NCBI GenBank assembly: GCA_937891895.1
Contig: CALATN010000129.1
Span: forward strand, 1-42,169
Length of the DNA stretch: 42,169 nt
Direction of reading: 5' to 3'
Source of the DNA: an uncultured Clostridia bacterium
Lineage (GTDB): Bacteria > Bacillota > Clostridia > Oscillospirales > Ruminococcaceae
Made by a program: the position numbers and the translations under genes
Shown: one piece after another, positions 1 to 7,635 of the stretch
Layout of the letters: the number at the start of each line of letters is the position of its first letter
How positions within the stretch are numbered: position 1 is the first letter of the stretch
Notes under the pieces: model-generated
Databases searched by the model: none
Seen by the model: only the letters and a program-made list of their open reading frames with translations
What the model was told of the DNA's origin: nothing

Positions 1-722
1 AGGACGTGTCCTTCTCCTACAGCGAAAACGGCGACAACGCTGTTGAAAATATCACCTTCACGCTGAACAAGGGCGAAACCCTCGGCGTAATCGGCGGTAC
101 AGGTTCGGGTAAATCTACCCTTGTCAACCTTATCCCACGTTTCTACGATGCCGAACAGGGCGAAGTGCTTATCGACGGCGAAAATGTAAGAAACTATACT
201 CTCGACGCACTCCGCAGCAAGATTGGTGTTGTTCCGCAGAAGGCTATGCTTTTCTCGGGAACAATTGCAGAAAATCTCCGCTGGGGCGACGCAAACGCAA
301 CCGATGCCGAGCTTGTGAAAGCGGCTGAAATTGCCCAGGCAAAGGAATTCATCGACAAGATGCCTGACGGCTTCGGTACTATTATAAATCAGGGCGGACG
401 AAACCTTTCGGGCGGTCAGAAGCAAAGACTTACCATTGCCCGTGCGCTGGTGGGCAGCCCAGAAATACTTATCCTTGACGACAGCGCCTCAGCACTGGAC
501 TTTGCAACGGACGCGGCGCTGAGAAAGGCTATTGCAACTCACACCGACAATATGACCGTTATCATTGTTTCACAGCGTGCAACCTCTATCAAATATGCCG
601 ACAAAATCATCGTCCTCGACGACGGCGAGGCTGTCGGACTCGGTACTCACGAACAGCTTATGGAAAGCTGTGAGGTTTACCGTGAAATTGTTATGTCACA
701 GGAAAGTGGGGCAAAAACCTGA
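1..722 (+). CDS. ABC exporter half-transporter, ATPase part (5' partial)
   Basis: Nucleotide-binding domain of a type IV (MdlB/LmrD-like) ABC exporter. Its membrane domain lies upstream of the window, so only the last 240 or so residues are visible, read in frame from base 3. Walker A (GGTGSGKST), the Q-loop (VVPQKA), the signature NLSGGQ and Walker B (LILDDSAS) are all present. The catalytic glutamate after Walker B is replaced by Asp (codon 480-482), as in the degenerate subunit of heterodimeric exporters. The first 20 bases recur exactly at 1861-1880 in the next gene, because both encode EDVSFSY. The stop codon lies inside a palindrome (718-737). It very probably pairs with the downstream half-transporter. 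The exported substrate cannot be told. Confidence 0.93.
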   Translation, partial: DVSFSYSENGDNAVENITFTLNKGETLGVIGGTGSGKSTLVNLIPRFYDAEQGEVLIDGENVRNYTLDALRSKIGVVPQKAMLFSGTIAENLRWGDANATDAELVKAAEIAQAKEFIDKMPDGFGTIINQGGRNLSGGQKQRLTIARALVGSPEILILDDSASALDFATDAALRKAIATHTDNMTVIIVSQRATSIKYADKIIVLDDGEAVGLGTHEQLMESCEVYREIVMSQESGAKT

Positions 723-803
723 AAATAAATTTTCAGGTTTGCAAGTTTCGGTCTTATCGGACTGTCGTCCGATATTTTAAGCAAGCTTAAAACCGTCCGA
801 AAC
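718..803. repeat. Palindrome cluster between the two ABC genes
   Basis: Three perfect short hairpins lie in a row: CCTGAAAAT/ATTTTCAGG (718-737, loop AA, spanning the stop codon), ATCGGAC/GTCCGAT (756-773, loop TGTC) and TTTTAAGCAAGCTTAAAA (775-792). An outer stem GTTTCGG (745-751)/CCGAAAC (797-803) encloses the last two, giving a three-way-junction fold. There is no T-run, so it does not look like a simple terminator. The same hairpin types recur at 2574-2841 and 36851-36989. Confidence 0.75.
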
Positions 804-830
804 ATTGCGGAAGGAGTGATAAATTAACAT

Positions 831-2573
831 ATGAAAAAACCTGTTGTAAAACGAATTTTAAGCTACACCAAGCCCTGCGCCGCACTTCTTGTTCCTGCGG
901 TAATTGCGGCAATCGTAAGCGTTATGCTTTCCCTCTACACGCCTATTCTCGTGGGTAGGGGTATCGACTACATCATCGGCGAGAACAACGTTGACTTCGA
1001 CGGCGTAAAGCGCTACGTACTCTACATCGCAATAACCGTTGTTGTTTCGGCGCTTTTCAGCTGGGTGATGTCCTATTGTACGTATAAGATTACCTACCGT
1101 GCGGTAAGCGATATGCGACGTGACTTGTACGCTAAGCTGGAAAGAGTACCGCTGAATTACATCGACAGCACCGCACGCGGCGACATCATCAGCCGTATGT
1201 CCGTGGATATCGAAACCATTTCTGACGGTATGTTACAGAGCTTTTCACAGTTCCTGACGGGTATTGTTACAATCCTCGGCACTATTATATTTATGCTCCG
1301 TATCAACGTAAAAATTGCTCTCGTGGTAATTTTCATCACTCCGCTTTCCCTTTTTGTAGCGGCATTTATCACAAAGCTTTGCCACGATAAATTTCGTGAG
1401 CAGTCCTCAATCCGAGGGGAACTCAGCGGATGTATCGAGGAGCTTGTTGGCGGACAGAAAATCGTCAAGGCCTTTGCCTACGAAGACAGAGCGCAGAACA
1501 GGTTCGAGGAAATCAACGGCAGACTCTACACCTGCGGAGTAAGGGCGCAGTTCTATTCCGCACTTACAAACCCCTGCACACGTTTCGTAAATAATATAGT
1601 ATATGTGGCAACGGGGGTTTTCGGCGCAATCTCCGTTATCAGCGGCGCGGCGGGGGCAATGTCCGTCGGTCAGATTGCCACATTTTTAAGCTACGCAAAC
1701 CAGTACACCAAGCCGTTCAACGAAATCACAGGCGTTATCACTGAACTTCAGGCGGCATTTGCTTCCGCAAGACGTGTTTTTGCCGTGCTTGATGAGATTG
1801 AGGAAATTCCCGAAAAGGAACCGCCAGCACCGGCTGTTGCGGACGGCACACTCACAATCGAGGACGTGTCCTTCTCCTACAAGCCTGAACAGAAGCTTCT
1901 TGAGGACGTTAACCTTGACGTAAAGGCAGGGCAGAGAATTGCAATCGTCGGCCCCACAGGCTGCGGAAAAACAACTCTCATCAACCTGCTTATGCGTTTC
2001 TACGACGTGCGTGAGGGTGCGATAAAGGTCGGCGGAAACGATATCCGTGATATGAAGCGTGAGGAGCTTCGTGCTCTGTTCGGAATGGTGCTTCAGGATA
2101 CATGGATTTTCACGGGAACAATCCGCGAGAATATCGCATACGGCAAGCCCGACGCTACCGAGGAGGAAATCGTTGCGGCGGCAAAGATGTCCCATTGCCA
2201 CAGCTTTATAAGACGTCTGCCTCAGGGTTATGATACCGTTGTTTCCGAGGAGCTTGGCACACTTTCTCAGGGTCAGAAGCAGCTGCTTTGTATCTCACGA
2301 ATTATGCTTACCAACCCGCCTATGCTCATTCTTGACGAGGCGACTTCAAGCATAGATACACGTACAGAGCTGAAAATCCAGAGTGCCTTTGCAAAGCTGA
2401 TGAAGGGCAAGACAAGCTTCATTATTGCCCACCGCCTGTCAACAATCCGTGACGCAGACGTAATCCTCGTTATGAAGGACGGCAACATCATCGAGCAGGG
2501 CAACCACGAAACGCTTCTCGAAAAGGGCGGATTTTACGCTAATCTGTATAATTCTCAATTTGAGCAAGCTTAA
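831..2573 (+). CDS. ABC exporter half-transporter (membrane + ATPase)
   Basis: A complete 580-residue half-transporter: an N-terminal membrane domain of about six helices (residues 15-320) followed by a nucleotide-binding domain (about 345-575). Walker A is GPTGCGKTT, the signature is the non-canonical LSQGQ, and Walker B is LILDEATS with the catalytic Glu at residue 503. Together with the Asp in the partner it predicts one consensus ATP site (this Walker A/B with the partner's LSGGQ) and one degenerate site, the known BmrCD/TM287-288 arrangement. It starts at ATG after a GGAAGGAG-type ribosome binding site (809-816). The last codons and stop fall in a TTTGAGCAAGCTTAAA palindrome. The substrate is unknown; a drug or peptide is the usual guess. 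Confidence 0.95.
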   Translation: MKKPVVKRILSYTKPCAALLVPAVIAAIVSVMLSLYTPILVGRGIDYIIGENNVDFDGVKRYVLYIAITVVVSALFSWVMSYCTYKITYRAVSDMRRDLYAKLERVPLNYIDSTARGDIISRMSVDIETISDGMLQSFSQFLTGIVTILGTIIFMLRINVKIALVVIFITPLSLFVAAFITKLCHDKFREQSSIRGELSGCIEELVGGQKIVKAFAYEDRAQNRFEEINGRLYTCGVRAQFYSALTNPCTRFVNNIVYVATGVFGAISVISGAAGAMSVGQIATFLSYANQYTKPFNEITGVITELQAAFASARRVFAVLDEIEEIPEKEPPAPAVADGTLTIEDVSFSYKPEQKLLEDVNLDVKAGQRIAIVGPTGCGKTTLINLLMRFYDVREGAIKVGGNDIRDMKREELRALFGMVLQDTWIFTGTIRENIAYGKPDATEEEIVAAAKMSHCHSFIRRLPQGYDTVVSEELGTLSQGQKQLLCISRIMLTNPPMLILDEATSSIDTRTELKIQSAFAKLMKGKTSFIIAHRLSTIRDADVILVMKDGNIIEQGNHETLLEKGGFYANLYNSQFEQA

Positions 2574-2880
2574 AAAATCCAAATACTAAAAAGTTCGTCA
2601 ACCTTTCAAGGTTGCGGGGGTCTTGGGGGCAGAGCCCCTGAGTCGCCAAACCAATTCTTTGAATGGGTTACGCAGAAGGGCGAAATACTTTTGCCTCAGA
2701 GGCGCTCCGCAAAGGTGAATTTTTCGGCGGCAAGCCGAAAAAGAGGAACGCCCCTGCACAAAGTTTCGCAAAGCGAAACTTGTAAATAAACGTAAGCGTT
2801 TATTTTTGAGAGCGGCGTTCCTAAAAGCAGCGAAGCTGCTTAGAAAAGTAAAATTCAATTAACCGAAAGGACGGATTACT
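2574..2880. repeat. Gene-free mosaic of short palindromes
   Basis: This 307-base gap holds no convincing gene. It is packed with hairpins: AACCTT/AAGGTT (2600-2613), GGGGC/GCCCC (2626-2638), GCCTC/GAGGC (2693-2703), TTTTTCGGC/GCCGAAAAA (2720-2742), AAGTTTCGC/GCGAAACTT (2761-2781), AAATAAACG/CGTTTATTT (2784-2805) and AAGCAGC/GCTGCTT (2825-2841). An outer stem AGGAACGCC (2744-2752)/GGCGTTCCT (2814-2822) encloses two of them. It ends just before the ribosome binding site of the GH113 gene. Reading frames across it on the minus strand are best explained by the repeats. Confidence 0.8.
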
Positions 2881-3843
2881 ATGTTTATTAAAGGTTTCAC
2901 ATACGGCTTTGACGGCAGACGCGGCGCTTATCGCACAGAGGAAGCGGCTGTTTCCATGGAAAGACTTGCAGGGCTCGGCGGCGACTGGGCGGCACTTGCT
3001 TTCGTGGTTCATCAGGACAGCTTCAGCTCAACGATTATCCGCCCCGACTACCGCTACACAGTTACCGACAAGGACGTTGCAACCGCCGCTGACAAGCTTC
3101 ACGCACTTGGTTTAAAGGTTTGTATGAAGCCAATCGTCAACAGCGCTGACGGCGTGTGGCGTGCAAATATCTACTTCCCCGAAAGAGAATGGGGTGACAA
3201 GGACTACTGGAAGGAATGGTTTGACTGCTACACGGCTTTCCTTTGCCACTATGCTGAAATTGCCGAGGAAACAGGCTGTGAAATGTTCTGCGTTGGCTGT
3301 GAAATGCTTGGCACGGAGCATAAGGTTGACTACTGGCGCAAGGCTATCGAGGAAGTGCGCAAGATTTACCACGGACCTATCGTTTACAACACCAACCACG
3401 GAAAGGAATTTGGTGTAAAGTGGTGGGATGCCTGCGATTATATCGGCACATCCGCTTATTACGGCGTTGGCAAGGTTCCAGGGGACAGCATGGAGAATAT
3501 GAAAGCTGAATGGGACAAGCAGAAGGAGCGGCTTGCAGAGCTTTCCCGTGCAAACGGCGGCAAGCAGATTATCTTTATGGAAATCGGCTGCCGAAGCGCA
3601 AAGGGCTGTGCAATGATGCCTTATGATTTCAGCCACAAGGAGTTTCCTTACGATGAGGACGAGCAGGCTAACTTCTATGAATCCTGCTTCCGCTCAATGT
3701 GGAACGAGCCTTGGTTTGCAGGCTATTTCTGGTGGGACTGGTACACAAAAATCCCACAGCGTGACCCTGAAATGGGATTTTCCATCGTGGGCAAGAAGGC
3801 TGAAGCCGTTGTAAAGGAATGGTACGCTAAGGAAAGAAAATAA
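2881..3843 (+). CDS. GH113-type beta-mannanase-like glycoside hydrolase
   Basis: A 320-residue protein that resembles family GH113 endo-beta-1,4-mannanases (clan GH-A TIM barrel). Supporting motifs are GFTYG at the N-terminus, KPIVNSADGVWRANI, VGCEM (candidate acid/base Glu141) and FMEIGCRSA (candidate nucleophile Glu234). The barrel ends with AGYFWWDWYT. There is no signal peptide, so it probably acts in the cytoplasm on imported manno-oligosaccharides. The start has a CCGAAAGGACG ribosome binding site and the length is typical of the family. It stands alone between a palindrome mosaic and a GC-rich inverted repeat. Another GH-A clan specificity is possible. Confidence 0.8.
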   Translation: MFIKGFTYGFDGRRGAYRTEEAAVSMERLAGLGGDWAALAFVVHQDSFSSTIIRPDYRYTVTDKDVATAADKLHALGLKVCMKPIVNSADGVWRANIYFPEREWGDKDYWKEWFDCYTAFLCHYAEIAEETGCEMFCVGCEMLGTEHKVDYWRKAIEEVRKIYHGPIVYNTNHGKEFGVKWWDACDYIGTSAYYGVGKVPGDSMENMKAEWDKQKERLAELSRANGGKQIIFMEIGCRSAKGCAMMPYDFSHKEFPYDEDEQANFYESCFRSMWNEPWFAGYFWWDWYTKIPQRDPEMGFSIVGKKAEAVVKEWYAKERK

Positions 3844-3850
3844 GATATCT

Positions 3851-3916
3851 GTAGGGGACGGGTTTCCCGTCCCGAAGATTACATATCACCGACGGGACGG
3901 GAGCCCCGTCCCCTAC
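3851..3916. repeat. GC-rich nested inverted repeat (MITE-like)
   Basis: The ends GTAGGGGACGGG (3851-3862) and CCCGTCCCCTAC (3905-3916) are perfect 12-base inverted repeats. Each half can also fold on itself (GGGACGGG/CCCGTCCC at 3855-3873 and 3894-3912). The composition is far more GC-rich than the flanks, and the element starts 8 bases after the GH113 stop. It may act as a transcription barrier, but no T-run follows. Confidence 0.75.
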
Positions 3917-3948
3917 GAAAACAATTCCACATTATTTTCAAAAATCTA

Positions 3949-3977
3949 TTGACATTTTCACCATTTTATCGTATTAT
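3949..3977 (+). promoter_or_regulatory. sigma-A promoter of the polyamine operon
   Basis: TTGACA (3949-3954), a 17-base spacer and TATTAT (3972-3977), about 55 bases before the speD start. It is the only clear promoter found before the run of genes that reaches prfB. Confidence 0.75.
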
Positions 3978-4031
3978 TTCAATGAGTATATTCTCATTTA
4001 AAGTTAAAAAGAAAGGAACGTGAGGATAGGG

Positions 4032-4835
4032 TTGAACGACAAGCTCAAGCTTTACGGGTTTAATAACCTGACTAAAACTCTCAGCTTCAATATTTACGAT
4101 ATTTGCTACGCAAAAAGTGCCAGAGAGCAGCAGGATTATATAAAATACATTGACGAACAGTACAACTCCGACCGTCTGACAAAGATTCTTTGCGACGTTA
4201 CGGAGATGATAGGGGCAAATGTACTGAACATTTCCAAGCAGGACTACGAGCCGCAGGGTGCTTCGGTTACGCTGCTGGTTTCCGAGGACCATCGTGATTA
4301 TGATGAAATCGATGAGTCCTGTAATATGAGAATGGTTTCCTCTCCCGAAAAGCAGAGCATTGCGGGACATCTTGACAAGAGCCATCTTACGGTGCATACT
4401 TATCCCGAGTTTCACCCCGAAAACGAAATTACTACCTTCAGAGTTGATATCGACGTTTCTACCTGCGGAAAGATTACTCCGCTTAAATCGCTGGATTATC
4501 TCATCGGAAGCTTTGATTCGGATATTATCACAATCGACTACCGAGTAAGAGGCTTTACCCGTGACGAAAAGGGCAAGAAGCTGTTTATCGACCACGATAT
4601 CACGTCAATTCAGGACTATATCGCAAAGGATACCCTTGAGCGCTATGACGCTGTTGACGTGAACGTTTATCAGTCAAATATCTTCCACACGAAGATGATG
4701 ATAAAGGAGATTTTCCTCCAGAATTATCTTTTCAATACCGATACTTATGAGCTTGCGCCTAAGAAGCGTCTTGAAATCAATGACTCTCTCAGACGTGAGA
4801 TGATTGAAATTTTCAGCGGTATGAACATCTATTGA
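4032..4835 (+). CDS. speD: S-adenosylmethionine decarboxylase proenzyme (E. coli type)
   Basis: It makes decarboxylated S-adenosylmethionine, the aminopropyl donor for spermidine. The sequence follows the long bacterial SpeD type: KLKLYGFNNLTKTLSF at the N-terminus, QDYEPQGASVT, and the self-cleavage motif LDKSHLTVHTYPE, where Ser117 would become the pyruvoyl group. I prefer the TTG at 4032: GTGAGG lies 6 bases upstream and the protein (267 residues) then begins like E. coli SpeD. A GTG at 4020 is in frame, but AGGA lies almost against it. First gene of the polyamine run; SpeE, which uses its product, is four genes on. Confidence 0.93.
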   Translation: MNDKLKLYGFNNLTKTLSFNIYDICYAKSAREQQDYIKYIDEQYNSDRLTKILCDVTEMIGANVLNISKQDYEPQGASVTLLVSEDHRDYDEIDESCNMRMVSSPEKQSIAGHLDKSHLTVHTYPEFHPENEITTFRVDIDVSTCGKITPLKSLDYLIGSFDSDIITIDYRVRGFTRDEKGKKLFIDHDITSIQDYIAKDTLERYDAVDVNVYQSNIFHTKMMIKEIFLQNYLFNTDTYELAPKKRLEINDSLRREMIEIFSGMNIY

Positions 4836-4852
4836 GAAAGAGGTGAAAGCGT

Positions 4853-5197
4853 ATGAAAAACATAGCAAAGGTGATTGTAACAGCGGTAATGCTGGCGACA
4901 GTGCTGTGCCTTGCAGGCTGCGGTGAGAAGCCGTCCTCCGAGATTTCATCAACGGTTGCACAGCAGAATATGGTCAATTACCTCAAGGACAAGGGCTACG
5001 ACACCGAAACGGACTTCCTTGCGGAAGAAAATGTTATGCTCATTGACGGCGTAAAGGTATATGTTTATTCATGGCGCACACCTGCGGGAGAAAATGCGGA
5101 CAGACTTTTCGGTATGTACGCAATTTCTGTCGACGGCAAGGACTACTATGAGTACCAGTCGGGACGTGACGAGTGGATTCTCGACGTTGACGGCTGA
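4853..5197 (+). CDS. Small lipoprotein, unknown function
   Basis: A 114-residue protein with a lipoprotein signal peptide (MKNIAKVIVTAVMLATVLCLAGC; lipobox LAGC, Cys23), so it should be anchored outside the membrane. The mature part is acidic and rich in Tyr and Asp, with no motif I recognise. It lies 17 bases after speD, with AAAGAGGTGAAAG as ribosome binding site, and 26 bases before speA, so it is part of the polyamine operon. A role in polyamine sensing or binding is possible only by position. Confidence 0.8.
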   Translation: MKNIAKVIVTAVMLATVLCLAGCGEKPSSEISSTVAQQNMVNYLKDKGYDTETDFLAEENVMLIDGVKVYVYSWRTPAGENADRLFGMYAISVDGKDYYEYQSGRDEWILDVDG

Positions 5198-5223
5198 TAT
5201 CACGCTGAAAAGGAATGATGAAA

Positions 5224-6681
5224 ATGCTTGACCAGCACAGAGCGCCGATTTATGACGCGCTTTTAAGATACCGTGACGCAAGGGTCGTGCCCTTTGACGT
5301 ACCGGGACACAAGCACGGAAAGGGCAATCCCGAGCTGACGGAATTCCTCGGGAAAACCTGTCTTTCCGTTGATGTAAATTCTATGAAGCCGCTGGATAAT
5401 CTCTGCCACCCAACTTCCGTTATCAAGGAAGCTGAGGAGCTTGCGGCAGAGGCATTCGGAGCGGCTTACTGCTTTTTTATGGTGGGGGGAACAACCTCCT
5501 CGGTGCAGTCAATGGTGCTCTCAGTCTGCAAGGCAGGGGAGAAAATCATTATGCCCCGAAACGTGCACAGAAGTGCAATCAATGCGCTTATCCTCAGCGG
5601 TGCAATTCCCGTTTACGTTAACCCCGGGGTAAATGAAAAGCTGGGTATTCCTCTGGGAATGAGCGTCAAGGACGTGGAAAAGTCTATCCTTGAAAACCCC
5701 GACGCAAAGGCGGTTTTTGTAAACAACCCGACTTACTACGGAATTTGCTCCGACCTGAAAAGAATTACCGACCTTGCCCATTCCCACGGAATGGCTGTTA
5801 TCGTTGACGAGGCTCACGGCACACACCTCTATTTCGGGGAAAATCTCCCGATTTCAGCTATGGCGGCAGGTGCCGATATGGCGGCGGTTTCAATGCACAA
5901 GTCGGGCGGCTCGCTTACACAGAGCAGCTTCCTGCTTATCGGAGAGGGCGCTGAAAAATTCGGTGTAACCGAGGGCAGGGTACGTGCTGTAATAAATCTT
6001 ACACAGACAACAAGCGGCTCATATCTGCTGATGTCGTCGCTGGATATTTCCAGACGCAACCTTGCTTTGCACGGCAAGGAAATCGTGGAAAAGGCCGTGA
6101 ACAATGCCGCTTACGCAAGAGAGGAAATCTCCAAAATCGGCGGCTACTACGCATTTGCCGATGAGCTTATCAACGGCGATGATATATACGATTTTGACCG
6201 CACCAAGCTTTCGGTGCATACACGTGATATAGGTCTTGCGGGTATCGAGGTTTACGATTATCTCCGTGACAACTACGATATCCAGATTGAATTCGGCGAC
6301 ATAGGAAATATCCTTGCCTACATCTCCGCAGGGGATATGTGGAAGGATATTGAAAGACTGGTTTCCGCACTTGCCGAGATAAAGCGCCGTTTTGCCAAGG
6401 ACAAGACGGGTATGCTTGACCACGAATACATCAATCCGCAGGTTGTGCTTTCCCCGCAGGCGGCTTTCTACGGTGAGCAGGTTTCTATGCCTATCGAGAA
6501 AAGTGCGGGGAAAATCAGCGGTGAGTTTGTTATGTGCTATCCGCCGGGTATCCCGATACTTGCCCCGGGTGAGAGGATTACGGAGGAAATCCTTGCGTAT
6601 ATCCGTTACTCTAAGGAAAGAGGCTGTATGATGACGGGTACGGAAGATATGGAGATTGAAAATATCAAGGTAATTATCTGA
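5224..6681 (+). CDS. speA: Orn/Lys/Arg decarboxylase family, probable arginine decarboxylase
   Basis: A PLP-dependent fold-type I decarboxylase of the Bacillus SpeA/Cad type (about 485 residues). Visible motifs are the N-terminal PFDVPGHKHGKG, VGGTTSSVQ, VDEAHGTH and the PLP-lysine motif SMHKSGGSLTQ (Lys226). The C-terminus carries the family's PPGIPILAPGE. Agmatinase (speB) nearby argues for arginine as substrate, giving agmatine; lysine or ornithine cannot be excluded from sequence alone. Three in-frame ATGs cluster at the start (5215, 5218, 5224). Only the third has proper spacing from AGGA (5211-5214). Confidence 0.9.
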   Translation: MLDQHRAPIYDALLRYRDARVVPFDVPGHKHGKGNPELTEFLGKTCLSVDVNSMKPLDNLCHPTSVIKEAEELAAEAFGAAYCFFMVGGTTSSVQSMVLSVCKAGEKIIMPRNVHRSAINALILSGAIPVYVNPGVNEKLGIPLGMSVKDVEKSILENPDAKAVFVNNPTYYGICSDLKRITDLAHSHGMAVIVDEAHGTHLYFGENLPISAMAAGADMAAVSMHKSGGSLTQSSFLLIGEGAEKFGVTEGRVRAVINLTQTTSGSYLLMSSLDISRRNLALHGKEIVEKAVNNAAYAREEISKIGGYYAFADELINGDDIYDFDRTKLSVHTRDIGLAGIEVYDYLRDNYDIQIEFGDIGNILAYISAGDMWKDIERLVSALAEIKRRFAKDKTGMLDHEYINPQVVLSPQAAFYGEQVSMPIEKSAGKISGEFVMCYPPGIPILAPGERITEEILAYIRYSKERGCMMTGTEDMEIENIKVII

Positions 6682-6695
6682 CGGGAGGAACTGTT

Positions 6696-6980
6696 ATGAA
6701 GGATTACTACGACAGAGGTTATAAGGCAATAAGAAGCCGTTCCTATCTTATATGGGGACTTGTTATGGCGGCGCTTGCGCTTGTTATGCTCGTTATGACT
6801 GTGCTGACATATCTTGAGGATGGAAATATCACATTTGCAGTAACAGGCTTTTGCGCAACCGCGGCATGGGTAATCGGTGCAGGTGTGTGCATACGAGTTT
6901 ATTACAGGGACAACCGTATGGAGATAAAGGAAAAAGCAAAGGAAATTGCCGAAACGGTTGAAAATGCTGTGAAAAAATAA
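6696..6980 (+). CDS. Small two-helix membrane protein
   Basis: A 94-residue protein. Two hydrophobic segments are seen (about residues 18-40 and 49-67), followed by a charged, probably cytoplasmic, helical tail ending in EKAKEIAETVENAVKK. GGGAGGAA precedes the ATG at proper spacing. Its stop overlaps the next start by one base (TAATG), so the two are translationally coupled. I do not recognise a family. Its place between speA and speE suggests a polyamine-linked role, but nothing in the protein itself shows it. Confidence 0.8.
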   Translation: MKDYYDRGYKAIRSRSYLIWGLVMAALALVMLVMTVLTYLEDGNITFAVTGFCATAAWVIGAGVCIRVYYRDNRMEIKEKAKEIAETVENAVKK

Positions 6981-7621
6981 TGGGAAGAAAGAATGCAACC
7001 CGTATAAAGAAACGTAATCAGCGTATGAAGCAGCGATTGCGTGAAAAAAGCTATGGAAAGCTTTTCAACGGCAATGTATATGCTCAGGGTGAATTCATTT
7101 TTATATGGATTATACTGCTTGCGTACATCGTTGGTATGTGGATTTTTTGTGTTAATATGAGCAAACCGCTTGATATTGAGGACTGCACGGCAATGAAGCT
7201 TACGCTGAAAAACGCAGATGTGCTGAATTACGGCGAAGGCGACCAGCTTAATTTCACGGTACAGGAAAATGATACCGAATATATAATGTTTAATGGTACA
7301 GCCGAAAAAATGCAGGAATTTACTGACGAGGTCCAATCGGGAACGCAGCTAAATCTGCTTTTGTATGATGACAGGGTTGTCCAGCTTGAAAGCGGCGGAA
7401 AGGTTTACCTTTCGCTTGATGAGGAAAATGCAAGTCTCAAAGAAACACAGAAGATAGTTAATCCCTTTTTCGGGATTGTTACGGGCGTGTGTCTTTTGTA
7501 TGTTGCGGTAAGTTGGTATGTGATGTACAATGCGGAAAAGTTTCCGAGGCTGATAAAATTATTTGTAAAGCCCTGCTATATAAACAAGCAGAAGGTTTAT
7601 CCAAAATACAGAAAAAAATGA
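6980..7621 (+). CDS. Membrane protein with basic N-terminus, unknown
   Basis: A 213-residue protein with a strongly basic N-terminus (RKNATRIKKRNQRMKQRLR), a transmembrane helix at about residues 40-60, a soluble loop of about 100 residues that is probably outside and looks beta-rich, a second helix at about 164-184, and a basic C-terminal tail. It is coupled to the preceding gene by a one-base overlap and sits 14 bases before speE. No family recognised. A partner of the preceding small membrane protein is a fair inference from the coupling. Confidence 0.8.
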   Translation: MGRKNATRIKKRNQRMKQRLREKSYGKLFNGNVYAQGEFIFIWIILLAYIVGMWIFCVNMSKPLDIEDCTAMKLTLKNADVLNYGEGDQLNFTVQENDTEYIMFNGTAEKMQEFTDEVQSGTQLNLLLYDDRVVQLESGGKVYLSLDEENASLKETQKIVNPFFGIVTGVCLLYVAVSWYVMYNAEKFPRLIKLFVKPCYINKQKVYPKYRKK

Positions 7622-7635
7622 AAGGATTTTAAGCT

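Noticed and set aside
2598..3012. Two minus-strand frames across the 2574-2880 gap
   Set aside because: They cross the palindrome mosaic and the start of the GH113 gene; codon content is explained by repeats, and neither has a ribosome binding site.
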